Assembly: GCF_001544315.1 (NCBI RefSeq)
Contig: NZ_BCQG01000027.1
Coordinates: 1 to 48,580 of the forward strand
Source: Geobacillus jurassicus NBRC 107829
GTDB taxonomy: Bacteria > Bacillota > Bacilli > Bacillales > Anoxybacillaceae
Length of the DNA stretch: 48,580 nucleotides
Reading direction: 5' to 3'
Of this stretch, positions 6,305 through 16,019 are shown piece by piece; position 1 is the first letter of the stretch, and every line of letters begins with the position of its first letter. The position numbers and the translations under genes were made by a program. Under the pieces are notes generated by a model. It saw only the letters and a program-made list of their open reading frames with translations. It was not told the DNA's origin and ran no database searches.

Positions 6305-8200
6305 ATGGATATTTTGCAAAAAATCGCCCGATATCGGGAAGAAGAAGAAAAACTGAAATGGGAAGGAACGTTTGCCGAGTATTTAAAAATTTTAAAAGAA
6401 AAGCCGTGGGTGGCCCAGTCGGCTCATTCGCGCGTTTATAATATGATCAAAGATGCTGGGGTCGAAGAGGTGAACGGACGGAAACGATATAAGTTTTTCA
6501 GCCAGCACTTGTTCGGGCTCGAGGAAGCGCTTGAACGGCTCGTTGAGGAATATTTCCACCCGGCGGCGAAGCGGTTGGATGTGCGGAAACGGATTTTGCT
6601 GCTGATGGGGCCAGTTGGCGGCGGGAAGTCGACGCTTGTGACTTTGCTAAAGCGCGGGCTTGAAGAGTATTCAAAAACAGAGCGCGGCGCTGTTTATGCC
6701 ATTAAAGGCTGCCCGATGCATGAAGACCCCCTTCACCTCATTCCTCACCATTTGCGTGACGATTTTTATAAGGAGTATGGCATTCGCATTGAAGGCGAGC
6801 TGTCGCCGCTCAATATGATGCGGCTCGAGAAAGAGTACGGCGGACGCATTGAAGACGTGCTGGTGGAGCGCATTTTCTTCTCGGAAAACCGCCGTGTCGG
6901 CATCGGGACGTTCAGCCCGTCTGACCCGAAATCGCAAGATATCGCCGATTTAACGGGAAGCATCGATTTCTCGACGATTGCGGAATACGGCTCAGAATCC
7001 GACCCTCGCGCGTACCGGTTTGACGGCGAGCTGAACAAAGCCAACCGCGGGATTATGGAATTTCAAGAGATGTTAAAATGCGATGAAAAATTTCTTTGGC
7101 ATTTGTTGTCGCTGACGCAAGAGGGCAATTTCAAAGCTGGGCGGTTTGCTTTAATCAGCGCCGATGAATTGATCATCGCTCATACGAACGAAACGGAATA
7201 TCGGTCGTTCATTGCCAACAAAAAGAACGAGGCGCTCCATTCGCGCATCATCGTCATGCCGATTCCATACAACTTGCGCGTCTCGGAAGAAGAGCGCATT
7301 TACGAAAAAATGATCCGCGAAAGCGACGTCGCCGACGTGCATATCGCTCCGCACACGTTGCGGATTGCGGCTATGTTTACCATTTTAACGCGGTTGAAAG
7401 AATCGAAGCGGCCGGATGTGGATTTATTGAAGAAAATGCGCTTGTATGATGGCGAAATGATCGAAGGATTCAGCGAAGTCGATGTCGAGGAGTTGAAAAA
7501 GGAGCATCCGGATGAGGGGATGAGCGGCATCGACCCACGCTATGTCATCAACCGCATTTCGGCATGCATTATTCGCAAAGAAGTGCCGTCGATCAATGCG
7601 CTTGACGTGCTTCGTTCGTTGAAAGAAGGGTTGGATCAGCATCCGTCGATCACGAAGGAAGACCGCGAGCGGTACTTGAACTTCATTTCGCTTGTGCGCA
7701 AAGAGTATGACGAAATCGCCAAACAAGAAGTGCAAAAGGCGTTCGTCTATTCGTATGAAGAGTCGGCGAAAACGTTGATGGATAACTATTTGGACAACGT
7801 CGAGGCGTACTGCAACAAGACGAAGCTGCGCGATCCGCTCACTGGCGAGGAAATGAATCCCGATGAAAAGCTGATGCGTTCAATCGAGGAGCAAATCGGC
7901 ATTTCTGAAAATGCCAAAAAGGCGTTTCGCGAAGAAATTTTAATCCGCATTTCCGCCTATGCGCGCAAAGGGCAAAAATTTGACTACAATTCGCATGAGC
8001 GGCTTCGCGAGGCGATTCAGAAAAAGCTGTTTGCCGATTTAAAGGATATTGTAAAGATTACGACATCAACGAAGACACCGGATGAGCAGCAGTTGAAAAA
8101 AATTAACGAAGTCGTCGCCCGCCTTATTGATGAGTACGGGTACAACTCTACGTCAGCCAACGAATTGCTTCGCTACGTCGGCAGCTTGTTGAACCGCTAG
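6305..8200 (+). CDS. prkA: PrkA-family AAA+ protein (serine protein kinase or protease)
   Basis: A 631-aa protein, the usual full length of PrkA. The N-terminal two thirds is the AAA+ domain, with Walker A MGPVGGGKST at about residues 101-110. The C-terminal part is the PrkA kinase-like domain. In B. subtilis PrkA has a role in sporulation and has been described both as a Ser kinase and as an ATP-dependent protease. Start is ATG 6305 after GAGGAGG. It is followed by a terminator and then yhbH, its usual partner. Confidence 0.95.
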   Translation: MDILQKIARYREEEEKLKWEGTFAEYLKILKEKPWVAQSAHSRVYNMIKDAGVEEVNGRKRYKFFSQHLFGLEEALERLVEEYFHPAAKRLDVRKRILLLMGPVGGGKSTLVTLLKRGLEEYSKTERGAVYAIKGCPMHEDPLHLIPHHLRDDFYKEYGIRIEGELSPLNMMRLEKEYGGRIEDVLVERIFFSENRRVGIGTFSPSDPKSQDIADLTGSIDFSTIAEYGSESDPRAYRFDGELNKANRGIMEFQEMLKCDEKFLWHLLSLTQEGNFKAGRFALISADELIIAHTNETEYRSFIANKKNEALHSRIIVMPIPYNLRVSEEERIYEKMIRESDVADVHIAPHTLRIAAMFTILTRLKESKRPDVDLLKKMRLYDGEMIEGFSEVDVEELKKEHPDEGMSGIDPRYVINRISACIIRKEVPSINALDVLRSLKEGLDQHPSITKEDRERYLNFISLVRKEYDEIAKQEVQKAFVYSYEESAKTLMDNYLDNVEAYCNKTKLRDPLTGEEMNPDEKLMRSIEEQIGISENAKKAFREEILIRISAYARKGQKFDYNSHERLREAIQKKLFADLKDIVKITTSTKTPDEQQLKKINEVVARLIDEYGYNSTSANELLRYVGSLLNR

Positions 8201-8231
8201 GCATGCCTCGAGCGCTGGGGCATGCCTTTTT
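8199..8231 (+). terminator. prkA terminator
   Basis: AGGCATGCC (8199-8207, overlapping the stop codon) pairs with GGCATGCCT (8219-8227) and is followed by TTTTTCTC. Confidence 0.85.
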
Positions 8232-8337
8232 CTCATCCTTTGGGGGAGAAAACGGTTATGGGGAGGACTTTGCATGAGGGGGAGGGGAAAAACCGACAAT
8301 CGGGCTTGTCCACTTTTTCGTTTTCCTCATTACATTT

Positions 8338-8366
8338 GTCAATTATTTTGAGTTTTTGCATACGAT
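8338..8366 (+). promoter_or_regulatory. sigma-E-like sporulation promoter of yhbH
   Basis: A -35-like GTCAATTA (8338-8345), a 13-bp gap and CATACGAT (8359-8366) fit the mother-cell sigma-E pattern (-10 CATACAAT-like). B. subtilis yhbH is, as I recall, a sporulation gene controlled by sigma-E, which agrees. The 8201-8473 gap holds nothing else recognisable. Confidence 0.5.
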
Positions 8367-8473
8367 AAAATAAACCAACTTGGCACAGTGATGGTCCGTT
8401 TTGATGACGCCAACATAAGTATATGCGGGAAAGCGAAAAGTGTGAAAAAGTTTTTTTCAAAGGAGGGGAAAAG

Positions 8474-9643
8474 ATGAAGGGGAATTTTGTTGTATCGAAA
8501 GAAGACTGGTCCCTCCACCGCAAAGGTCATGATGATCAAAAGCGCCATCAAGAAAAAGTGAAGGAAGCGATCAAAAACAACTTGCCCGATTTAATTACGG
8601 AAGAAAGCATTATCATGTCCAACGGACGCGATGTGATTAAAATTCCGATCCGCTCGCTCGATGAATACAAAATCCGCTACAATTATGAGAAAAACAAACA
8701 CGTCGGTCAAGGGAACGGAAACAGCCAAGTCGGTGATGTGGTGGCCAGAGAAGGAAGCGGGGAGGGGCAGGGGCCAGGAAAGGGTCAAGGGGCTGGCGAC
8801 TTGCCGGGCCAAGATTATTACGAAGCTGAAGTGTCGCTGATGGAGATTGAGGAAGCGCTTTTCAGCCAATTGGAGCTGCCCAACTTGCAACGGAAAGAGC
8901 TGGATCAAAATGTAACCCAACATATTGAATTTAACGACATCCGCCGCACCGGATTGATGGGGAATATCGATAAAAAGCGGACGATGCTCGCCGCCTTCAA
9001 GCGCAATGCCATGAACGGCAAACCAGGATTTTATCCGATTTACCGCGAAGATTTGAAGTTCAAAACATGGAATGAAGTCGTCAAGCCGGAATCGAAAGCG
9101 GTTGTCTTAGCCATGATGGATACAAGCGGTTCGATGGGCATGTGGGAAAAATATATGGCACGCAGCTTTTTCTTCTGGATGACCCGCTTTTTGCGCACAA
9201 AATATGAAACCGTTGAGATCGCCTTTATTGCTCATCATACGGAAGCGAAAGTCGTCAGTGAGGAGGAGTTTTTCACGAAAGGGGAAAGCGGCGGGACGAT
9301 TTGCTCGTCTGCATATCGAAAAGCGCTTGAACTGATCGAAACGAAATATTCTCCGTCGCGCTACAACATTTATCCGTTCCATTTCTCGGACGGCGACAAC
9401 TTGACATCCGACAATGCCCGTTGCGTGAAGCTTGTTCAAGAGCTGATGAACGTATCGAACATGTTTGGGTATGGGGAAGTCAACCAGTACAACCGTACAC
9501 CCTCTACACTTATGCGTGCATACGGCAGCATGAAACATGAGAAATTCAAATACTATATCTTGAAACAAAAATCCGATGTGTTCGAGGCCCTGAAATATTT
9601 CTTCTCCGCAGAAAAAAAGGAGGCCGTTGCCTCTAAATCCTAG
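8474..9643 (+). CDS. yhbH: YhbH, sporulation-associated VWA-like protein
   Basis: A 389-aa protein of the YeaH/YhbH family (DUF444), which accompanies PrkA in many bacteria. A glycine-rich linker lies near residues 80-110 ([13 protein letters not shown]). A von Willebrand A-like domain with the metal site DTSGSMG lies near residue 217. Start is ATG 8474 after AAAGGAGGGG. The last codons overlap the stop of the prophage integrase by 11 bp, so the final residues may come from phage DNA, but the length (B. subtilis about 392) suggests the gene still works. Confidence 0.92.
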   Translation: MKGNFVVSKEDWSLHRKGHDDQKRHQEKVKEAIKNNLPDLITEESIIMSNGRDVIKIPIRSLDEYKIRYNYEKNKHVGQGNGNSQVGDVVAREGSGEGQGPGKGQGAGDLPGQDYYEAEVSLMEIEEALFSQLELPNLQRKELDQNVTQHIEFNDIRRTGLMGNIDKKRTMLAAFKRNAMNGKPGFYPIYREDLKFKTWNEVVKPESKAVVLAMMDTSGSMGMWEKYMARSFFFWMTRFLRTKYETVEIAFIAHHTEAKVVSEEEFFTKGESGGTICSSAYRKALELIETKYSPSRYNIYPFHFSDGDNLTSDNARCVKLVQELMNVSNMFGYGEVNQYNRTPSTLMRAYGSMKHEKFKYYILKQKSDVFEALKYFFSAEKKEAVASKS

Positions 9644-9660
9644 GGTAAAGCTGAATCGTA
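9600..9660. other. probable left prophage attachment region (attL)
   Basis: Host gene yhbH ends at 9643 and the serine integrase ends at 9633 on the other strand, so the host/phage junction must lie near the yhbH stop. The exact core cannot be set because the right end of the prophage is outside the window. Confidence 0.45.
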
Positions 9661-11186
9661 AACTGATCTTTTTTCGTCCACTCCGGTTTTCTCAGGTATG
9701 TCGCTTTCTCAAGCACCGACTTGAGAAGGCGATTTTTCTTTTCTACGTCATCTGTGAGGCGGTAGGCGTCCAGCACCTTTTTAACCGTCGGGATGTACTC
9801 GTTCATGTTCTTTTCTTTCAGCTTTTCTTTAGCGATTTCCTCACGCAGTTGCTCGATGTCCTCCTGTGTTTTTTTGATCCGACTCACAACCATCTGCTGG
9901 CGTTCCAGGAACGTCTCAATCGTATAGATGCCTCGCTCGAGTAGATCATGCAGTGCATCTTTTTGTTTATGGAGCTCCTGGAGCTCTTTTTCTTTTTTTT
10001 CGACGGCTTTTTGCTTTAGCGGGATGACCGAACGCTGCTCTTTTCGGGCAAGAGCTTCCTCCTGCACTTCAAACTGATCGACGAACTCGGCGAGAGATTG
10101 CAAGATTTTCTCCTCGACGAGTGGCAGAAGCGCACCCTTTTGCACGCCTTTGCATTTCGGGTTTGGACAGCGCACCAGCGGATGAGGACGGTCTTTGCGT
10201 GGCTGATACCACATCGTATAGCCGCAGAGTTCGCATTTCAACAACCCGGCCAGCGGGTTAGCCAGCGGTTTGCTTTCTACCGTAGAAGGGCGCCAGCGGC
10301 TCCGATACGCTTTGTTGGCGGCTTCCCAGAGTTCCCTGGACACGAGGGGCTCATGGGCATTCTCTTTGACATACCAGCGCTCTCTCGGCATTTTCTTGCG
10401 CTTATACCTGCCGTTTTGTTTAATGTATTTCACCTTGCCCCAGATGATGTGGCCGAGATACACCTCGTTTTTGATAATGGCGCTGATCGTCGAAGGAGAC
10501 CAAAAGGATCGCTTTTCATCGGGCGGTTTCACTCCAAGTCGATCCAGCTCAGCGGCGATCGCCTGGCGTCCGTGTCCGTCGCGCATCATCTCAAAGATTT
10601 TTACCACAACCCATGACGTTTCCGGATCCGGGTAGAGCCTTAGTTTTTCATCACGAAGATAGCCGTATGGCGGCTTTTTTGAGATGGAACGTCCTTTAGC
10701 GGCCGAGTCGCGCCGGCCACCTTGGAGGCGCTTCGTAATGACTTTGAGCTCTTCGCGCGACACGATGGATTTCACACCGAAAACGAGCTCCCACGTCTCG
10801 CTTTCCGGGTCATAAACTTCCGTAGGGGTGATGATTTTCGTTCCCGAATAGCGAAAAGCACGGTCTAAAATGCCTTGGTCAAGCATATCACCACGGCCGA
10901 GGCGGTCAATGTCCATGACAAGCACCGCATCAGCCACTCCCGTTTCCAATTCACGCAAAAGCTTCTGGATCTCCGAACGTTCAGCGATGGACTCGCCGGA
11001 CACAATCTCCTCGAAGATGCCGAGGATATTGTGCCCCTCTTTACGAGCTACGGCCAGCAAGTTATCCCGATGGCGCTGCAATGTATCGTATGACACGCCG
11101 GATTCGGCGGCTTTTTTCTCTTCCTCGATATCCTTCCGGCTTTTGCGAAGATAGATGAACACGTCCAAGTTTCTAGGTCTATACAT
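9633..11186 (-). CDS. int: large serine recombinase (prophage integrase)
   Basis: A 517-aa large serine integrase that joins phage attP to chromosomal attB. Domains: N-terminal resolvase domain with the catalytic Ser in YLRKSRKD (about residue 17) and the [11 protein letters not shown] active-site helix; recombinase domain ([18 protein letters not shown]); zinc ribbon with C-x2-C (CELCGY) and C-x4-C (CPNPKC); long C-terminal coiled coil. Start ATG 11186 follows AGAGGTGG. It sits at the left prophage end beside yhbH, transcribed outward. No excision factor was recognised. Confidence 0.95.
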   Translation of the reverse strand: MYRPRNLDVFIYLRKSRKDIEEEKKAAESGVSYDTLQRHRDNLLAVARKEGHNILGIFEEIVSGESIAERSEIQKLLRELETGVADAVLVMDIDRLGRGDMLDQGILDRAFRYSGTKIITPTEVYDPESETWELVFGVKSIVSREELKVITKRLQGGRRDSAAKGRSISKKPPYGYLRDEKLRLYPDPETSWVVVKIFEMMRDGHGRQAIAAELDRLGVKPPDEKRSFWSPSTISAIIKNEVYLGHIIWGKVKYIKQNGRYKRKKMPRERWYVKENAHEPLVSRELWEAANKAYRSRWRPSTVESKPLANPLAGLLKCELCGYTMWYQPRKDRPHPLVRCPNPKCKGVQKGALLPLVEEKILQSLAEFVDQFEVQEEALARKEQRSVIPLKQKAVEKKEKELQELHKQKDALHDLLERGIYTIETFLERQQMVVSRIKKTQEDIEQLREEIAKEKLKEKNMNEYIPTVKKVLDAYRLTDDVEKKNRLLKSVLEKATYLRKPEWTKKDQFTIQLYPRI

Positions 11187-11313
11187 AAAACCACCTCTGA
11201 CCTGGAATAGAACTCGCTATCACCATGTATGCAAAAAAAAGAGGCAAATATGCGGATTAGCCGTTATGATTTTACGTGATTCATCCATTCTGTGGCGGTA
11301 TAATTCATGATTT

Positions 11314-12000
11314 TTAGCTGTTCCTTTGGTCCATCTGCTGTAAATAGCGGATGATTTCTCGTTGTTCCTCGTCCGTTAAGCGGCCGTCAATAAACAATGA
11401 GCCCTCATGTGCAACGGCGTACTCATGAAGGAGACTAAGATCGCTTTCCGCATCGCGGCCGGAAGCGGCGACAACCGGCTCAGCCACTTGCATATGACTG
11501 AAAAGCGCCTCATAAAACCGGTAGCTTTCCCATTGTTCCTTAAAGCGATCCCAACGCCGTTTAGCGAACAGCGGCTCCACACTAAACGTTTCGCTCAGTA
11601 CATAGACGATTTCCTTTTCCGTATGCGGAAGCTCGAGTTCAAGCAGCATAAACGTCGGTACGCAAAAGTGCAGAGCAAAATTCGTCGCCTGGGCCTCCTG
11701 AAGCTGAACGAGTGAAGCCGGGAGCAACATTTGATTCCCCGCGTGTCACAGCACATGCCCAAGTTCATGTCCAAATTCCTGCCATTGTTGTTGACGACTA
11801 AGGCGGCGGTCGATGATAATGCTATACACTCCGTTCCGTTCGATGGCCGTACTTCGGATGTCGGCAAAATGCAGCCAGACGTTCAGCTTTGCGGCAATGT
11901 CGATCATGTCCAGCTGATGGGGCGATCTGATTGCTAAATGCTCGTACAATTCACAAATATATTGTTCCAGTGGGGTGAACTGGTATGACGAGAAGTTCAT
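11314..12000 (-). pseudogene. ImmA/IrrE-type metalloprotease interrupted by TGA
   Basis: Read through one stop, this is a 228-residue ImmA/IrrE-family protein. In other mobile elements such proteases cleave the repressor to induce the element. The zinc motif HELGH is at residues 78-82. Codon 85 is TGA (11746-11748) and the same frame continues for 143 codons (HAGNQMLLPASL..., LQEAQATNFALHFCVPTF). A CGA-to-TGA transition would explain it. The truncated product keeps HELGH but loses the third zinc ligand region. Start ATG 12000 follows GAGGTGATTCCC. Confidence 0.8.
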
Positions 12001-12058
12001 GGGAATCACCTCACTTTTATTATAGGAACATGCGTTCGAGAAGGCAAGGAAAAGAAAG

Positions 12059-12076
12059 GATCCCTAAAAAGGGATC
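12059..12076 (-). terminator. terminator-like hairpin, leftward
   Basis: GATCCCT (12059-12065) pairs with AGGGATC (12070-12076) around AAAA. On the minus strand it is followed by CTTTCTTTTCC, so it could stop transcripts arriving from the leftward cargo genes before the ImmA gene. Confidence 0.4.
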
Positions 12077-12123
12077 AACGAAGGATAACTTACGAAACCA
12101 TATTTTCTAACCGAAAAAAAGGT

Positions 12124-12152
12124 TTGCTGTTTTCTTGTATTAGGCATATTAT
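12124..12152 (+). promoter_or_regulatory. promoter for the 12174 gene
   Basis: TTGCTG (12124-12129), a 17-bp spacer and TATTAT (12147-12152) end 21 bp before the start codon. Confidence 0.5.
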
Positions 12153-12173
12153 AAAAGTAAGGTGGTGATCAAA

Positions 12174-12377
12174 ATGTTCAAAAAAAGAATAATTGATAAA
12201 ATCTTTAATGAGGCAATCAAAGCATCAAAAACACTTAATGAAGAATATGAAACTATGCGTGTTAGGAACGCCAAACATATCATCGAGACTCATCAAATGA
12301 TGAATCAAAAAAGAAATGAGTTTCAAAAACATAAGGAGGAAATAGAGACAGCTTTTCGCTTTATTCGTAGTAAATAG
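12174..12377 (+). CDS. 67-aa charged helical protein of unknown function
   Basis: Begins MFKKRIIDKIFNEAIKASK and is rich in Lys, Glu and Gln throughout, so it is probably helical or coiled coil. It has no recognisable domain. Start ATG 12174 follows AAGGTGGTG and a promoter-like sequence. It is the only rightward gene in an otherwise leftward block, and its last 17 bp overlap the end of the convergent gene at 12361. Confidence 0.6.
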   Translation: MFKKRIIDKIFNEAIKASKTLNEEYETMRVRNAKHIIETHQMMNQKRNEFQKHKEEIETAFRFIRSK

Positions 12378-13320
12378 CAATTGGCGTAGCAATATAATCC
12401 CCTGGTTTAAGTATTTGAAAGCTTCCTAAGATTAGGTCGAACATAAAATTTGCGAGTTGGGTGAAGTCCTGCAATTCTCCTAAAACTCCGCCTAAGTCAT
12501 CATTGTTGTAGATTATATCGCGCTTACCTATGACCCTAAAAAGAATTTTTGCCCTGCGTGCCGAAGCAGATCGGATTGAAAGGGCTGTTGGAACCTCGCG
12601 TAACATTCCTTTATCGATCAACTGAAATGTGTTTGCTGCCTTAATTATTGAGTAGTTACCTAAGAAACTATTAGCGTACGAAGAAAATACTTGTATTTGT
12701 TTTAGAATGTTCCTTTGAAGCATTGTAGACTGATGTTGATTAATAATATGTTGGGCTCTGACAAGCTCGGGATTTTTAGGGTATTTTCTAGCTTTTTGCG
12801 CAATCGTTTCTGCTTTCCTATATTCATCTGCCGATACATATATCCCTAATGTTTCTAAAACATCGTCAAGGTCAGCAATCCTGCTGATAAACTCAAAATC
12901 GTAATATTTCCAATCGGTCTCCCATAGACAAATGTCACCCTCTGTAAGGGAGAAGGAGTTTGTTTTTAATTTCTCGTTCTCTTTTAGTAGTTGTAGCAAT
13001 ATGTTTAAAGCATAGTCATGAAATGCTTTGTTTAATAAATCTCGTTGCCCTTCTAATAAAGCTCTGGAGCTACCATTGGTTTCATTTCCATTTCCAGAAA
13101 TATTAGCGCCGAAACTTAAGCTCACATTGGATAATAGGCTACCTGTACCCGATTGGACAGTTCCATTGAAGCCAGCTGCTTTTCCTCTTGTTGTTTGTGA
13201 CATTTCTGTATTGGTTTCCTGTATTGTCTGTTCCAATGAATAATGCGTTGTAACTCCCTTATCGAGTTGGGCGATCAAGGAATTCATGATTTCGGTATTT
13301 AGATAGATAATCTCTTTCAT
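12361..13320 (-). CDS. DUF6414-like protein
   Basis: A 319-aa protein opening MKEIIYLNTEIMNSLIAQLDKG, a start pattern I associate with the DUF6414 family, whose function is unknown. A Ser/Gly/Asn-rich stretch lies near residues 40-90, and a predicted mixed alpha/beta body with a hydrophobic segment near the C-terminus (FTQLANFMFDLILGSF) follows. No catalytic motif is seen. The gene is AT-rich relative to the phage structural genes and lies in the lysogeny region with the BRCT and exonuclease genes, where temperate phages often carry defence or other cargo. No ribosome site of usual strength precedes ATG 13320. Confidence 0.6.
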   Translation of the reverse strand: MKEIIYLNTEIMNSLIAQLDKGVTTHYSLEQTIQETNTEMSQTTRGKAAGFNGTVQSGTGSLLSNVSLSFGANISGNGNETNGSSRALLEGQRDLLNKAFHDYALNILLQLLKENEKLKTNSFSLTEGDICLWETDWKYYDFEFISRIADLDDVLETLGIYVSADEYRKAETIAQKARKYPKNPELVRAQHIINQHQSTMLQRNILKQIQVFSSYANSFLGNYSIIKAANTFQLIDKGMLREVPTALSIRSASARRAKILFRVIGKRDIIYNNDDLGGVLGELQDFTQLANFMFDLILGSFQILKPGDYIATPIAIYYE

Positions 13321-13432
13321 GCGTTTCTACCCCTGTTACATTTTTTATTGTTACAATGACATTTGGGATACGAATTAGTGTCGAAAGTATATGATGTCAG
13401 GATAAATGTGGTTAATCTATAACTACAGCACT

Positions 13433-14347
13433 TTAAATCACTACTTCATCCCAAAAATCATTTTCGTGTACGATAACGATTGGCGTGCCTTTTTTCCTTA
13501 ATTCAATCGCTTTCTCAACTTTCCGTCCATAGCAAGCGAACGCCCAGCAAGGATTGCCGTTGCCCCCCACGATGAGGTAGTTGGTACTCTTAGTGACATT
13601 GTTGTTGAATATTCCGCCCATCTCTTGAATGACGCGGGCAATCTCGTTGCGTGTAGCCCTGTGAGAGGCGCCAGTAAAGGAGAACACTTTATTTTCGAAT
13701 ATGATTTCTGGATTAACAGCGCATATGCCACTGATTGAGTATTGGCTTTGCAGGAATTTTACGTCTAATTCATGGATGTTGCGGGATACCTTTGTATCAA
13801 TAAAAGTGGTAAAAAAGGCTTTTAGCAAGTTTTTCTCGTCTTCGCTGATCATCCCGTCTTGCTTTACACTTACCAGCAGGCTATGGATCTCGTCAAAGGG
13901 ATATGTCCCTCTTAAAAAGTCATGGTCATCGATCCAAATGGACAGTTGTTCAATTTCCATGTCATTCAAAACGTTGTCTGCCATGATGCCGTGGAGAATC
14001 CCGTGTAGCTGCTGTATAGATGATGTGATGACATCATAATAGCTGTTAAAATCGTTCTCATTAATAATGTTGTTGCAAAGCCACAGAATATCCTCAAACT
14101 CTTCTTCTTCCAATTTGTTGTCCAGCAAAGCTTGGTCAATTAACGGGATAATTTCGTTAAAAGGCGCTTTTTTTGCAAATCGTCTATGTAGGTTGCACCA
14201 ATGAATGAGTTCAGCAATCTCCTCTTTGTTAGTGATGTGATCGGAACGGATCCCATGGATAATTCCGATCAGAGAATTGATGGACTTGTGCAACTCGGCT
14301 TTTGAGGTGAACTTGCGATAGTCTTCAATTTCTTTGAACTTGCTCAT
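13433..14347 (-). CDS. BRCT-domain protein
   Basis: A 304-aa protein. Residues about 215-300 form a BRCT domain of the NAD-dependent DNA ligase type: ENKVFSFTGASHRATRNEIARVIQEMGG, then VTKSTNYLIVGG and KVEKAIELRKKGTPIVIVHENDF. BRCT domains bind DNA ends or phosphoproteins. The first 200 residues are helical with repeated DGMISEDEKNLL-like turns, as in tellurite-resistance (TerB-like) helical bundles. No nuclease motif. It follows the exonuclease gene downstream, in the same leftward direction. Function unknown. Confidence 0.75.
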   Translation of the reverse strand: MSKFKEIEDYRKFTSKAELHKSINSLIGIIHGIRSDHITNKEEIAELIHWCNLHRRFAKKAPFNEIIPLIDQALLDNKLEEEEFEDILWLCNNIINENDFNSYYDVITSSIQQLHGILHGIMADNVLNDMEIEQLSIWIDDHDFLRGTYPFDEIHSLLVSVKQDGMISEDEKNLLKAFFTTFIDTKVSRNIHELDVKFLQSQYSISGICAVNPEIIFENKVFSFTGASHRATRNEIARVIQEMGGIFNNNVTKSTNYLIVGGNGNPCWAFACYGRKVEKAIELRKKGTPIVIVHENDFWDEVVI

Positions 14348-14374
14348 TTTCTCTCCCCCATTTCATACAAGAAT

Positions 14375-14407
14375 AAAAAAGACATCAAGCCACGTGGCGG
14401 TGATGTC
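14375..14407 (-). terminator. terminator of the exonuclease gene (leftward)
   Basis: On the minus strand GACATCA pairs with TGATGTC (14401-14407 with 14381-14387), followed by TTTTTTATT. It separates the exonuclease gene from the BRCT gene. Confidence 0.7.
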
Positions 14408-14432
14408 CTTTCTCGCTGCATATCCGTATAGT

Positions 14433-15590
14433 TTATAGACTCAAATAATCCTCGATGACTTTTTCAGCTTTACCGACATACTTTCGATAGTCTTCTAATG
14501 ATTTTAAGGCCTTATCAAAATCTTTAACAATCAGCGAAGACAAGGGCAATAAATCATCAGGAGTTCGAATCAAAATGCGCGTTTGTCCTGATTCATTTTT
14601 CGAAGCTGGCTCACAAACAACGCCAGGACACAGCTCGATGATTTCTTGTTCTAATCGTTTGGAGAGCAAGTATTTCTTTTTGCCTGTTAACTTGATTCGG
14701 GCAAACGAGTAAAACGCTTGTATATCCAAGTAAGTCGATGTTCGGGAATGACGAACAAGACTAGTGTCGCGGTTATGATCACTTAATATGCGCAGAACAA
14801 TGTCATAAGCTCTTTTTTCATCATCGGAAAGACGAAATTTTTCCTCTCTCCGTTTTTGGCATGTTCGATAAACAGCGGCACAAGTCAAACAATCATCCAA
14901 CGCGTGATGGGAACTCACCTCTAATTGTAACCACTGTTTCAGTGTTTCCAGCTGATGATTGGGCGTCTCCGGTATGTATTTTCTAGCCAGTGTTAGCGTG
15001 TCAATGACGAGATTGTTTGGCTTTTCTATTCCTAGCCGTTGAGCGTTGCTTAATAAAAACTTCATGTCAAAAGGAGCATTGTGAGCGATCAGTACATCAT
15101 CCTTTAGGAATTGGATGAAATCCAGGAAGATCTCTTCAATTGTAGGAGCATCTTTCACATCTCCATCTGTGATCCCCGTAATGTCCGTTATTTTAGATGG
15201 GATCGGTCTCTTAGGGTTAACGAACGAAACAAATTGTTCGATTGGCTCATGATTTCGAAAACGTATCGCCGCGATTTGGATAATAGCGTCTTTCTCCGGG
15301 TTTAATCCCGTTGTTTCAAAGTCTAAGACTACATAGTCGTCAGGGGTGAATGTCGCTTTTTGATAAGTATAATGATTATCTGAAGGCGTCTCCATTTTCT
15401 TGTTTGTATGAGATGAAGAAAAGCCATATTCGACAGTTACAGTTATCGGTGTAGACTGTATTTCTACGCCTCCACGATTGTCAGAAGAAGGTGTTGTGTT
15501 GCTCGTATTTACGAGATCTTCGTTAATTGAGGCATCAATGTCTTTATCCTTTTTCATTATTTTCCCGAGAAAGCGTTGCAAAATCCCCAT
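14433..15590 (-). CDS. DEDDh 3'-5' exonuclease, DnaQ/PolC-epsilon type
   Basis: A 385-aa protein. Residues about 86-250 are a DEDDh exonuclease domain: ExoI VVLDFETTG (D90, E92), ExoII HNAPFDMKFLL, and ExoIII HHALDDCLTCAAVY with the catalytic His and Asp. This domain removes nucleotides from 3' ends. The C-terminal 130 residues (FYSFARIKLTGKKKYLL..., TRILIRTPDDLLPL) are a separate domain I cannot name firmly. The N-terminal 80 residues are a low-complexity linker. Start ATG 15590 has GAGAGG upstream. It sits directly behind the repressors, so it may be expressed in the lysogen. Confidence 0.85.
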   Translation of the reverse strand: MGILQRFLGKIMKKDKDIDASINEDLVNTSNTTPSSDNRGGVEIQSTPITVTVEYGFSSSHTNKKMETPSDNHYTYQKATFTPDDYVVLDFETTGLNPEKDAIIQIAAIRFRNHEPIEQFVSFVNPKRPIPSKITDITGITDGDVKDAPTIEEIFLDFIQFLKDDVLIAHNAPFDMKFLLSNAQRLGIEKPNNLVIDTLTLARKYIPETPNHQLETLKQWLQLEVSSHHALDDCLTCAAVYRTCQKRREEKFRLSDDEKRAYDIVLRILSDHNRDTSLVRHSRTSTYLDIQAFYSFARIKLTGKKKYLLSKRLEQEIIELCPGVVCEPASKNESGQTRILIRTPDDLLPLSSLIVKDFDKALKSLEDYRKYVGKAEKVIEDYLSL

Positions 15591-15618
15591 TGTTTCCTCT
15601 CCCCTAAAAGTAACAAGC

Positions 15619-15984
15619 TCATTTATCTTTTGTCTTCCGATCCCCCTCGCTCTTGAGGATCTCCCATATCTTCAGTAATTGCTCCCGCCGTTCCTCCGGC
15701 GCCTCAGCCAGTTCTTTAAAGAACAGCCCCAGTTCCGGATCCTTGAGCTCCTCTGGAATATCATCCTGCTCCGGCGGGTTCGGATGGTCAGTTCGGCCGA
15801 GGAGGTAGTCAGTGGTGACGTTGAAAAAGTCGGCGAGCTGTCTAACGAATTCAAAAGAGGGCTCTCTTTCATCCCTTTCATACATTCCAATTGTGCTCTC
15901 GCCGAGACTGAACTTATCAGCCAAGTCCTTCTGAGTCATATTCATTTTTTTCCGCAAGAAGCGGAGTCTTTTACCAAAAGTCAT
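15619..15984 (-). CDS. XRE-family repressor B
   Basis: A 121-aa protein: helix-turn-helix at the N-terminus (MTQKDLADKFSLGESTIGMYERDEREPS) and a C-terminal half (FFNVTTDYLLGRTDHPNPPEQDD onward) nearly identical to that of the neighbour at 16020, at protein and DNA level. Start ATG 15984 has AGGTGAT upstream. It is downstream of repressor A in the same direction. Which one holds the lysogenic state is not known. Only the operator-reading domain differs, so the two may share a dimerisation surface. Confidence 0.85.
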   Translation of the reverse strand: MTFGKRLRFLRKKMNMTQKDLADKFSLGESTIGMYERDEREPSFEFVRQLADFFNVTTDYLLGRTDHPNPPEQDDIPEELKDPELGLFFKELAEAPEERREQLLKIWEILKSEGDRKTKDK

Positions 15985-16019
15985 AATAATCACCTATCAC
16001 AAATATAACCCCAAAAACG

